From Acidobacteriota bacterium (GTDB lineage Bacteria; Acidobacteriota; Vicinamibacteria; Vicinamibacterales; 2-12-FULL-66-21), in NCBI GenBank assembly GCA_013694635.1, contig JACDCA010000255.1, positions 1-8,484 of the forward strand: 8,484 nt of DNA. Reading direction: 5' to 3'. This document shows positions 1 through 6,237 of this stretch, one piece after another. Every line of letters starts with the position of its first letter. Position 1 is the stretch's first letter. The notes beneath the pieces were generated by a model that saw nothing but the letters and a program-made list of their open reading frames with translations, was not told where the DNA came from and did not search any database. The position numbers and the translations under genes are program-made.

Positions 1-1680
1 GGGGAAGTCGCCAGGGATCGCCCGGTCTTCCTGTCTCTTGAGACGCTCGACCGAGACCGTCTGACGCCGCAGGTAACCCTCGTACTTGAACTCGGTTTCG
101 ACGCTTACGAGATCGAACGACAATTGCGCCGCGGGGCTGTCGAACTCAATCTCTCCAGCCGATACAAGATGTGAGAGCCTGATCTGCGGTTGCTGCAGCG
201 CGCGCGGTGCGGGAACCCGGCCCGATCCAGGCATCGTCACCACAGAGCGACGGACACGGTCGCAGTTACGTTCGAATCTCTCGAGACGCCCCTCAAACCG
301 TTCCCAGCGTTCGTTGTCGACCAGCCCGATTTCGCGTCCGCGCGGCGTGAGTCGCAGGTCGGCGTTGTCAGTCCGCAGTGCCAGCCGGTGCTCAGCCCGC
401 GAGGTAAACATCCGGTAAGGCTCCAGACATCCCTGCGTCGTGAGGTCGTCGGCGAGAATCCCGATGTAGGCCTCATTGCGACGCAGCACGAATGGAGAGA
501 GCCCTCCCACCGAGCGGGCCGCATTCGCGCCGGCCATCAGCCCCTGAGCCGCCGCCTCCTCATAGCCTGACGTTCCGTTGATCTGGCCCGCGAGAAACAA
601 CCCGCTGACACGCTTGGTCTCGAGCGACGGGCGCAGCTCAGTGGGCTGCACGAAGTCGTACTCCACCGCATATCCAGGCCGCAGCATCACCGAGTCTTCA
701 AGGCCAGGCAGGGCATGAATGAGTTCTTTCTGAAGTTCCACTGGAAGGCTCGTCGAGAAGCCATTGACGTAGATCTCGTCGACGTCGAGCCCCTCCGGCT
801 CGAGGAAGATCTGGTGTCGTTCCCGGTGGGGAAAACGCATCACCTTATCCTCGAGTGAAGGGCAGTAACGGGGCCCGATCCCGGCGATCTGACCGTTGAA
901 TAATGGTGAATGACCTATATTGCTTCTAACTAGGTCATGAACCCTATCTGTTGTGTGGAGGAGGTGACACGCGATCTGCGGCCGATCGATGAAGTCGGTC
1001 GTAAACGAAAAGGGGAGAGGCGGGCTATCGCCGTATTGGGCATCAAAGAGCGTGAAATCGATGGATTTGCGATCCAATCGGGGAGGAGTGCCCGTCTTCA
1101 ACCGGCCCCACTTGAAGCCGAAGCCTTTCAGCGATTCCGCCAGGTCGCGGGATGGCGGTTCCCCGGCACGGCCCGCGGGCCGCTGCTCGCGTCCGACGTG
1201 AATCAAGCCATTGAGGAACGTTCCCGTCGTGACTACAAGGGCCGCGCATTGCACGAGCCGTCCGTCCTCGAGCTGGAGACCCTTGACGCGGCCGCTGCTC
1301 GCGACGATCGACCGGGCAGGCGCGACGATCCAGTCGATATTGGGAACCGCGGCCAGCCGGTCTCTGACCCACTGGCTGTAGCGTCGCTTGTCGGCCTGTG
1401 CCCGGGGTGACCACACCGCTGGCCCTCGACTCCGATTCAGAAGCTTGAACTGGATGCCCGTTGCATCGATGGCGAGACCCATCAGGCCGCCCAGCGCATC
1501 GATCTCGCGGACCAGATGCCCTTTCGCGGTCCCACCGATGGCTGGATTGCACGGCATGTGCGCCACCGTGGCCTCCGACAGCGTGCAGATTGCGACGGAG
1601 CGCCCCAGCCGCGCAGCGGCCCACGCCGCTTCCACTCCTGCGTGACCGGCCCCTACAACGACAACGTCATACTCAGCCAT
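1..1680 (-). CDS. mnmG: MnmG (GidA), tRNA U34 carboxymethylaminomethyl-modifying FAD enzyme, 3' end outside window
   Basis: This is the FAD- and NADH-dependent subunit that, with MnmE, installs the (carboxymethyl)aminomethyl group at C5 of uridine 34 in certain tRNAs, in the cytoplasm. The reading frame is open from the ATG at 1680 to the window edge, giving 560 residues. The family is usually about 620-650, so roughly the last 60-90 residues are missing. Visible landmarks are a Rossmann FAD motif GAGHAG at residues 10-15, PCNPAIGG at 43-50 with Cys44, KTGTPPR at 195-201, GPRYCPS at 269-275 with Cys273 (the two conserved redox cysteine positions), IFLEPEGL at 291-298, AGQINGT at 364-370, GYEEAAAQG at 372-380 and EPYRMFTSRAE at 420-430. 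It starts 18 nt after the mnmE stop, with no clear Shine-Dalgarno, so coupling to mnmE is likely. Codons 243-263 are unusually AT-rich. The annotation is very secure. Confidence 0.97.
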   Translation of the reverse strand, partial: MAEYDVVVVGAGHAGVEAAWAAARLGRSVAICTLSEATVAHMPCNPAIGGTAKGHLVREIDALGGLMGLAIDATGIQFKLLNRSRGPAVWSPRAQADKRRYSQWVRDRLAAVPNIDWIVAPARSIVASSGRVKGLQLEDGRLVQCAALVVTTGTFLNGLIHVGREQRPAGRAGEPPSRDLAESLKGFGFKWGRLKTGTPPRLDRKSIDFTLFDAQYGDSPPLPFSFTTDFIDRPQIACHLLHTTDRVHDLVRSNIGHSPLFNGQIAGIGPRYCPSLEDKVMRFPHRERHQIFLEPEGLDVDEIYVNGFSTSLPVELQKELIHALPGLEDSVMLRPGYAVEYDFVQPTELRPSLETKRVSGLFLAGQINGTSGYEEAAAQGLMAGANAARSVGGLSPFVLRRNEAYIGILADDLTTQGCLEPYRMFTSRAEHRLALRTDNADLRLTPRGREIGLVDNERWERFEGRLERFERNCDRVRRSVVTMPGSGRVPAPRALQQPQIRLSHLVSAGEIEFDSPAAQLSFDLVSVETEFKYEGYLRRQTVSVERLKRQEDRAIPGDFP

Positions 1681-1698
1681 TGCTAATGTGCTTCGGTA

Positions 1699-3039
1699 CT
1701 ACTTTCCGATGCAGAACCGTTCGAAGATCGCATGGAGGGTGTCGTCGGCCGTCCGGGATCCGATGACCTCCTCGAGTGCCTCACGCGCCTCGCGAAGATC
1801 GGCGGCGACGAATTCCTCGGGCACTGCCGCCGCCGCCGCCGCGCTGGCCCGCTCCAGCGTCGTCAGCGCGCGCTCGAGAAGAGCGACGTGCCGGAGGTTG
1901 GTGACGGCCGGCGTATCCGTTCCGGCGCCGGTGGCACACAGGGCGTCGACGATTCTGCGTCGAAGATCGTCCAGCCCTCGTCCTGTGGGAGGCGCTACCC
2001 GCACGCCTGACGGTTCATTCCCGTTCCAGGCTGAAGGAAGGTCCGATTTGCTGATGACGAGGAGGCGGGGGCGCGCGGCGGTTTCTTCCAGGATCGCGTG
2101 GTCTTCCTCCGAAAACGGACGGGATCCGTCGAGAACGACCAGCAGAAGGTCCGCGGCGGCAGCGGCGGATCGGGCCCGCGCGATACCCTCGGTTTCAACG
2201 GCGTCGTCCGGCTGCACGCGGAGTCCTGCCGTGTCGACCAGCGTCGACGGCACGCCGTTGATGTCAACGACCTCGGTGACGAGATCGCGCGTTGTTCCCG
2301 GCGTGTCGGTCACGATCGCGCGGTGCGCCCCGGCGAGTGCGTTGAAGAGCGTCGACTTGCCGGCGTTCGGACGGCCAAGGATTGCGACGCGAGCGCCTTC
2401 GCGAATCAACCGTCCGCGTCGCGCGTGCGACAGCAGCGTCGTGATCCGGCCGCGAACGACATCGATTTCCGCGGCGACCTGCCCTGGTTCGACGAAGTGA
2501 TATCCCTCTTCGGGGAAGTCCAGCGACGCTTCGAGGCGCGTCGACAGATCGAAGAGCGCCGCGTCGATCTCGCCTATGCGCGTGGTGAGCGTTCCGTCGA
2601 GTTGATCGAAGGCCGCCCGCACCTGCAGCGGCGTAACGGCGTCGATCAGGTCCTTGACGGCTTCGGCCTGAACCAGGTCCATCCGGCCGTGCAGGTACGC
2701 ACGCAGCGTGAACTCGCCGGGCTCCGCGAGCCGCGCGCCGGCTGACATTGCTGCTTCGACGATTCCGTTGACGATGATGGGGCTGCCGTGGGCGCTGATT
2801 TCCACGACATCCTCGCCGGTGTACGACGCCGGCGCGGGGAAAAACGTGACGATCACCTGGTCGTGCACGTCCCCGACGGCAACGCGCGCAAGGGTGGCGT
2901 GACGCGGCTGAAACCTGCTCGTGCCCGTAACCGTGGTGCCGACGGCGTGTGCGACCGGCCCGCTGATCCGCACGACCCCGATCCCGCCGCGCCCCGGCGG
3001 CGTGGCAATCGCGACGATGGTGTCGTCAGTGGAGAACAT
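1699..3039 (-). CDS. mnmE: MnmE (TrmE), tRNA-modifying GTPase, partner of MnmG
   Basis: This 446-residue G protein works with MnmG on tRNA wobble uridine modification; E. coli MnmE has 454 residues. The N-terminal tetrahydrofolate-binding domain begins with DTIVAIATPPGRGGIG at residues 6-21. A helical domain follows and carries PGEFTLRAYLHGRMDL (107-122). The GTPase domain is inserted in the helical domain: G1 GRPNAGKST (222-230), G2 loop TDTPGTTRD (244-252), G3 DTAG (269-272) and G4 SKSD (330-333). The protein ends in FCIGK, with Cys443 at the family's conserved C-terminal cysteine. The ATG at 3039 is chosen because the protein then begins as the family does. An in-frame TTG at 3096 would overlap the end of jag and add an unconserved 19-residue leader. 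There are 37 nt after jag and no clear Shine-Dalgarno. The G4 motif has Ser where Asn is usual. Confidence 0.96.
   Translation of the reverse strand: MFSTDDTIVAIATPPGRGGIGVVRISGPVAHAVGTTVTGTSRFQPRHATLARVAVGDVHDQVIVTFFPAPASYTGEDVVEISAHGSPIIVNGIVEAAMSAGARLAEPGEFTLRAYLHGRMDLVQAEAVKDLIDAVTPLQVRAAFDQLDGTLTTRIGEIDAALFDLSTRLEASLDFPEEGYHFVEPGQVAAEIDVVRGRITTLLSHARRGRLIREGARVAILGRPNAGKSTLFNALAGAHRAIVTDTPGTTRDLVTEVVDINGVPSTLVDTAGLRVQPDDAVETEGIARARSAAAAADLLLVVLDGSRPFSEEDHAILEETAARPRLLVISKSDLPSAWNGNEPSGVRVAPPTGRGLDDLRRRIVDALCATGAGTDTPAVTNLRHVALLERALTTLERASAAAAAAVPEEFVAADLREAREALEEVIGSRTADDTLHAIFERFCIGK
1826..1843. repeat. Trinucleotide GCC/GGC microsatellite inside mnmE (polyalanine)
   Basis: Five GCC units followed by GCG read as a run of Ala codons on the minus strand and encode most of the six-alanine stretch at MnmE residues 400-405, just before VPEEF. 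The run lies in a helical part of the protein, where a change of one unit would alter length by one residue without breaking the frame. Confidence 0.7.
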
Positions 3040-3076
3040 ACGGGGATTGAGATCAGGATTTAACAGGAGATGATTA

Positions 3077-3523
3077 CTACCGGCGGACGGAAACAATCAC
3101 AGTCTTCAGGAAGGCGTCGCCGATGCTCTCCGATGAAAGCGCTGGGTCTTCCGCGACGGTGAGGTGCACGAGGCGTCGCGAGTATGGATTGAGCGGGCCG
3201 ATCTCCTGCGGGCCGGACGACTTTGCCTTCTCCATCATCAAGCGCGCCATCTGGCGGAGTTCGGCGTCCTTGCCCTTGCGGTAATCGAGACAGTCGACGA
3301 CGAACGAGCGGTCGTCGTTCAACTCGCGCCTGAACGCCGTGTTGACGATGACCTGCAGCGCGTCGAGGGCTTCGGCGCGCCGCCGCAGCAGCTGCTCGCC
3401 GTCCTGGCCCGAAATGGCGACGCGGATGCCGTCGGGCGTGTCGTCGATCGAGACGTCGACGGTCAATCCCATCGCCGCCATCGTCTTGCGAGTGAAGTCG
3501 AGAACGCGTTCGTTCAGATCCAT
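3077..3523 (-). CDS. jag: Jag/KhpB-type RNA-binding protein, short form (KH-like plus R3H)
   Basis: The product has 148 residues and is the single-stranded nucleic-acid-binding protein usually encoded next to yidC. Family members in other bacteria are linked to RNA binding and, in Gram-positives, to cell elongation and division. A KH-like segment is seen around residues 30-65, ending with EALDALQVIVN. A C-terminal R3H domain contains NPYSRRLVHL, with the Arg-x3-His pair that names the domain. The basic N-terminal Jag_N domain of about 50 residues found in longer homologues is absent. The usual GxxG loop of the KH fold reads RRRA here. The start is strongly supported: the ATG overlaps the yidC stop as TAATG, and AAGGAG lies 8 nt upstream. 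The role in this organism is inferred from the family and from its position between yidC and mnmE. Confidence 0.9.
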   Translation of the reverse strand: MDLNERVLDFTRKTMAAMGLTVDVSIDDTPDGIRVAISGQDGEQLLRRRAEALDALQVIVNTAFRRELNDDRSFVVDCLDYRKGKDAELRQMARLMMEKAKSSGPQEIGPLNPYSRRLVHLTVAEDPALSSESIGDAFLKTVIVSVRR

Positions 3524-5262
3524 TACCTGCGCTCCTTCGCGGCCTTGTCGCTGCGCCCTGCGCCGGCCGTCTTGAGCTTGCGCTCCGCCGGCGGACGAAC
3601 GGTGCGCTGCGGCGCCGGGCCGATCAGCCGGTTGGTCAGCGCCTGCTGCCCGATCGCCCACAGGTTGCTGACCGTCCAGTACAACACCAGCCCGCTCGGC
3701 GCCCAGATGAACATGAACATGAAGATCAGCGGCATCAGCAGCATGATGCGCTGCTGCGTGGGATCCGCCGTCGACGGCGTCATCTTCGTCTGGACGAACT
3801 GCGTGATCCCCATCAGGATCGGCGTGATGAAGAGCGGGTCGTAGATCGACAGGTCCTTGATCCACCAGATGAACGGCGCGCCTCTTAGCTCGATCGCCAC
3901 CGACAGCATGGCGTAGAAGGAGAACAGCACCGGGAGCGTCAGCAGCATCGGCACGCAGCCGCTGGCCGGATTGACGCCGCGCTCCTTGTAGAGCGCCATC
4001 ATCTCGGTGTTCATCTTCTGACGCGCGGGATCGGTCATCTTCAGGTTCGCGTAGCGATCCTGGATGGCCTTCACTTCGGGCTGGATCTCCTGCATGCGCC
4101 GCATCGAGACGACACTCTTGTGTCGAAGCGGGAACATCACGACGTTGATGATCACCGTCAGCAGCACGATCGACCAGCCGTAGTTGCCGACGTAGACGTT
4201 CACCCACTTCAGCGCGCGGAGGAGCGGGACGACGAGAAACGCGAAGATCCCGAAATCGATCGCGCGCACGAGATCGCGGTCGACGGCCGCCAGCACGTCG
4301 AAATCCTTGGGCCCGGCAAAAAAAGCGGTGCCGTTCGCCGGACCGCTGAACTTGATCGACCACGACACATACGGCGGTGGAGGATCCGCCGCGCCGTCGC
4401 GCGCGGGGACCGGGACCGGCGCGACATTCAGCGCGACCGGCTCCTTCAAGCTGACCGCAGCCGTCATGAAGTAGTGATCGTCGACGCCGGCGAAGCCGAA
4501 CAGACCCTGCGCGTTCGCCACTTCGGCGATGTCCCCCACGTCCACGCGTTCGACGTCCCCGTCGCGGTACAGGATCGGGCGGGGAGGCATGATGTAGCCG
4601 CTGGTGTTGAGCTCCAGCGCGTTACCGACGGCGGGGCCCCAGTGCACGGTCGGCACGAGCGGCTTTCCGCCCTGATCGACGCTCGCCGACAGGTGCACGA
4701 CGTATGGATTCTGCGGGTGAAACGACAGCTGTTTGCGCGCAGTGAGACCGGTCGCGTCCGCGTATTCGAAAACGAGTGTCGCGGGCCCGTTCCGCACGTC
4801 GACCGCCGTCGCACTTGGGCGAAACAGCGCCTGCCGCAACACCGCCGAGATGCGCGGGTCGTCAACCGACAGCATGAAGGGGCGCGGATGTCCTGCGGGC
4901 GTGTCCTGGGGGACGATCTCGAGCGGCGCCTTCGCAGCGTCCTGGTATTTCTTGAGCCGCCAGCTCTTGAGAGCGCCGCCGCGGGTGGTGAAGACCGCAT
5001 GCACCGAGTCGTTCTCGACAACGATGTCGCGCTCGACCTTGTCGGCCACAACCGGGGCGGCAGCGGGTGTTGCCGGCGCTTCGAGCTGTGGAGGCGCCGC
5101 ACCCTGCGCGGCGGGCTGCGCCGCGGCGTCAGGTTTCGTCCCATCTGCTGACCGCGGCGCCGACGCGCTCCGTTGCGGCGGCTTTGGTGGCGGAAACATC
5201 GCCTGGTAGCCGTACAGGACGACGAACGAGAGGGCGACCGCGAGGAGAACCCGTTTTTCCAT
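3523..5262 (-). CDS. yidC: YidC, membrane protein insertase (Oxa1/Alb3 family, Gram-negative type)
   Basis: This 579-residue inner-membrane insertase places membrane proteins in the bilayer, alone or with SecYEG. The first membrane helix is at residues 5-20 (VLLAVALSFVVLYGYQ). A Pro/Ala-rich linker (about 22-75) and a large periplasmic domain (about 76-335) follow, a layout typical of diderm bacteria. The conserved core begins near residue 360: a helix ending VVMFPLRHKS, a charged cytoplasmic hairpin (about 380-430, QPEVKAIQDRY), then the GVNPASGCVPML signature (429-440) and hydrophobic helices near 434-455, 476-493, 505-520 and 523-540. The tail (560-579) is basic, as expected for ribosome contact. 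The ATG at 5262 directly follows the yidD TAA with no gap. The position of the conserved groove arginine (Arg366 in E. coli) aligns with Asn373. A run of seven T lies at codons 313-315. Confidence 0.97.
   Translation of the reverse strand: MEKRVLLAVALSFVVLYGYQAMFPPPKPPQRSASAPRSADGTKPDAAAQPAAQGAAPPQLEAPATPAAAPVVADKVERDIVVENDSVHAVFTTRGGALKSWRLKKYQDAAKAPLEIVPQDTPAGHPRPFMLSVDDPRISAVLRQALFRPSATAVDVRNGPATLVFEYADATGLTARKQLSFHPQNPYVVHLSASVDQGGKPLVPTVHWGPAVGNALELNTSGYIMPPRPILYRDGDVERVDVGDIAEVANAQGLFGFAGVDDHYFMTAAVSLKEPVALNVAPVPVPARDGAADPPPPYVSWSIKFSGPANGTAFFAGPKDFDVLAAVDRDLVRAIDFGIFAFLVVPLLRALKWVNVYVGNYGWSIVLLTVIINVVMFPLRHKSVVSMRRMQEIQPEVKAIQDRYANLKMTDPARQKMNTEMMALYKERGVNPASGCVPMLLTLPVLFSFYAMLSVAIELRGAPFIWWIKDLSIYDPLFITPILMGITQFVQTKMTPSTADPTQQRIMLLMPLIFMFMFIWAPSGLVLYWTVSNLWAIGQQALTNRLIGPAPQRTVRPPAERKLKTAGAGRSDKAAKERR
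3532..3537 (-). promoter_or_regulatory. Shine-Dalgarno for jag inside the end of yidC
   Basis: On the minus strand AAGGAG is followed by 8 nt and then the jag ATG. It is the best ribosome-binding site in the operon, and it fixes the jag start at 3523 despite the overlap with the yidC stop. Jag translation may therefore be initiated both by coupling and independently. Confidence 0.75.
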
Positions 5263-5550
5263 TTATGAGGGCTTGCCTCGACGAAGCACCCTGGGTGCGA
5301 AGTCGGGGATTGGATCCACGCCGTGGGCGCCGAAGGGGTGGCAGCGCGACAGGCGCCGCATTGCGAGGTACGACCCGGGGAGGACGCCGAATCGTTCGAT
5401 GGCGTCGGCGGCATAGCGCGAGCAGGATGGCGTAAACCGGCACGAGCCGGCGAAGAGCGGGGAAAACAGCATCTGGTACCCGCGGATGAGCAGCAGCGCC
5501 ACGCGCTGGCCGGCGCTCGGTGACCCGGCGGGCTGCGCGTCAGCCGGCAT
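5263..5550 (-). CDS. yidD: YidD, membrane protein insertion efficiency factor
   Basis: This is a small protein of 95 residues (E. coli YidD has 85) that associates with the inner membrane and assists YidC-dependent insertion. The core reads RVALLLIRGYQMLFSPLF, then CRFTPSCSRYA with two of the family's conserved cysteines, a third in RCHPF, and a Gly-rich GAHGVDPIP close to the family's GGxDPVP ending. The frame stays open upstream to 5625, but the ATG at 5550 gives a normal-sized protein. That start overlaps the end of rnpA by 11 nt (ATGCCGGCTGA contains the rnpA TGA), a usual arrangement for this pair. No strong Shine-Dalgarno precedes it, so translational coupling with rnpA is inferred. The stop abuts the yidC ATG. 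Confidence 0.93.
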   Translation of the reverse strand: MPADAQPAGSPSAGQRVALLLIRGYQMLFSPLFAGSCRFTPSCSRYAADAIERFGVLPGSYLAMRRLSRCHPFGAHGVDPIPDFAPRVLRRGKPS

Positions 5551-5911
5551 TGCGGACCGGCAGTCGGGCCGCCGCGCGGCGCCAGGCCGTGCGAAAGTCC
5601 TCATGAAGTGCGGTGAATTGAGCATCGAGCAGTTCGCGGCGGGGGATCACGATCAGATCGATGCCGACCCCTCCCGGCAGCGGCTGGTTCAGCCTGAAGA
5701 TCTCTCGAATCAAACGTTTAGCGCGATTCCTATGGACGGCGTCCCCCAGCTTGCGCGAGGCGACGATCCCGAGTCGGGCCGGGGCGCCGGGCTTCGGGGC
5801 CACCAGCAGAGTGAAATAACGCGAGCTGACGCGAATGCCCTGGTCGAAGACCTGCTGAAAGTCCTCTCTGCGCCGCACCCGTTGGCGCCTGCTGAAGCGG
5901 TGCGACGGCAT
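5540..5911 (-). CDS. rnpA: Ribonuclease P protein component
   Basis: This 123-residue basic protein binds the RNase P RNA and helps it trim the 5' leader of precursor tRNAs. The N-terminus, MPSHRFSRRQRVRRREDFQQ, is typical of the family. The aromatic strand YFTLLV and LGIVASRKLGDAVHRNRAKR follow. The RNRAKRLIREIFR segment holds the RNR signature helix. The C-terminus is DLIVIPRR followed by an Ala/Arg-rich helix. The ATG at 5911 lies 11 nt after the rpmH stop. Another ATG, five bases further upstream at 5916, is in a different frame and gives no known protein. The RNase P RNA gene itself is not in this window. Confidence 0.96.
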   Translation of the reverse strand: MPSHRFSRRQRVRRREDFQQVFDQGIRVSSRYFTLLVAPKPGAPARLGIVASRKLGDAVHRNRAKRLIREIFRLNQPLPGGVGIDLIVIPRRELLDAQFTALHEDFRTAWRRAAARLPVRNAG

Positions 5912-5922
5912 CCCATGGCCTG

Positions 5923-6066
5923 CTAGCGCGTCGAGACGGTCAGGCGCTTGCGCCCCTTCGCGCGACGGCGCTTGAGCACGAGCCGTCCATTCTTCGTGGC
6001 CATTCTGGTGAGGAAGCCGTGGGTCTTCTTCCGCCGCCGGCGGTTCGGCTGAAAAGTACGTTTCAT
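5923..6066 (-). CDS. rpmH: 50S ribosomal protein L34
   Basis: The gene encodes 47 residues, MKRTFQPNRRRRKKTHGF then LTRMATKNGRLVLKRRRAKG and RKRLTVSTR. This is the standard L34 length and pattern (family: MKRTFQPS...HGFRARM.T..GR.VL..RR.KGR..L). It is a small, extremely basic protein of the large ribosomal subunit. It is the first gene of the minus-strand operon, directly behind a good promoter. The ATG at 6066 is preceded by AAGGGA about 8 nt upstream, a modest ribosome-binding site. It ends in TAG at 5923-5925, just before rnpA, the near-universal rpmH-rnpA pair. Confidence 0.97.
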   Translation of the reverse strand: MKRTFQPNRRRRKKTHGFLTRMATKNGRLVLKRRRAKGRKRLTVSTR

Positions 6067-6101
6067 GTTGCAGGTCCCTTATTCTGGGTGGGGAAACCTA
6101 G

Positions 6102-6131
6102 ATATTACCGGGGAGAAATGCGGAGTGTCAA
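6102..6131 (-). promoter_or_regulatory. Promoter of the rpmH-rnpA-yidD-yidC-jag-mnmE-mnmG operon
   Basis: Read on the minus strand, there is a perfect -35 TTGACA (6126-6131), an 18-bp spacer and a -10 TAATAT (6102-6107), followed after about 35 nt by the rpmH ATG at 6066. This is the strongest sigma-70-type promoter I see in the window. No other convincing promoter appears between the minus-strand genes, so it probably drives all seven. Confidence 0.75.
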
Positions 6132-6153
6132 TTATCGAGCCCTGTGCTACATT
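6125..6153 (+). promoter_or_regulatory. Candidate dnaA promoter, divergent from the rpmH promoter
   Basis: On the plus strand GTGTCA (6125-6130, 4 of 6 to TTGACA) is followed by a 17-bp spacer and TACATT (6148-6153, 4 of 6 to TATAAT), with an extended -10 TG at 6145-6146. Transcription would begin near 6160 and leave a leader of about 78 nt holding three DnaA boxes, compatible with self-repression by DnaA. Its -35 shares five of six bases with the rpmH -35 on the other strand. Confidence 0.45.
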
Positions 6154-6193
6154 CCCCTCCCTGCGACCCGTCACATAGGGTCTCCCCCCGAAG

Positions 6194-6225
6194 TTTTCCA
6201 CAGTTGTGGAAAAAGTTGTGGAAAA
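6194..6225. promoter_or_regulatory. Three DnaA boxes upstream of dnaA (left part of oriC or autoregulatory site)
   Basis: TTTTCCACA, a full match to the TTWTNCACA DnaA-box pattern, occurs at 6194-6202 on the plus strand and as TGTGGAAAA at 6205-6213 and 6217-6225 on the minus strand. The first two face each other across 2 bp. The last two sit in a perfect tandem repeat of the 12-mer AGTTGTGGAAAA (6202-6213 and 6214-6225), one per 12 bp. The last box ends 12 nt before the dnaA ATG. Known roles of such clusters are origin recognition and repression of dnaA; which applies here is inference. Confidence 0.85.
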
Positions 6226-6237
6226 GCCAAGAAATCG

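Noticed and set aside
937..1410. Plus-strand open frame of 157 codons opposite mnmG
   Set aside because: It is antisense to a clearly conserved gene and its product matches no family I know. A Shine-Dalgarno-like AGGAGGTGA near 959-967 lies inside this frame, too far before the next ATG at 989 to serve it.
3040..3096. TTG start for mnmE at 3096
   Set aside because: It would overlap jag and add an unconserved leader. The ATG at 3039 matches the family N-terminus.
3524..4363. Upstream extension of the jag frame through yidC
   Set aside because: This is an Arg/Pro/Ala-rich shadow of yidC. The jag ATG at 3523 with AAGGAG explains the protein. It was considered only as a possible frameshift path.
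5551..5625. Longer YidD with 25 more N-terminal residues
   Set aside because: The extra part is read within rnpA in another frame, is not YidD-like, and would make the protein too long. The ATG at 5550 gives the usual size.
6019..6237. In-frame upstream extension of dnaA by 73 codons
   Set aside because: It is antisense to the rpmH start, spans both promoters and the DnaA boxes, and encodes nothing DnaA-like. Family homology begins at the ATG at 6238.
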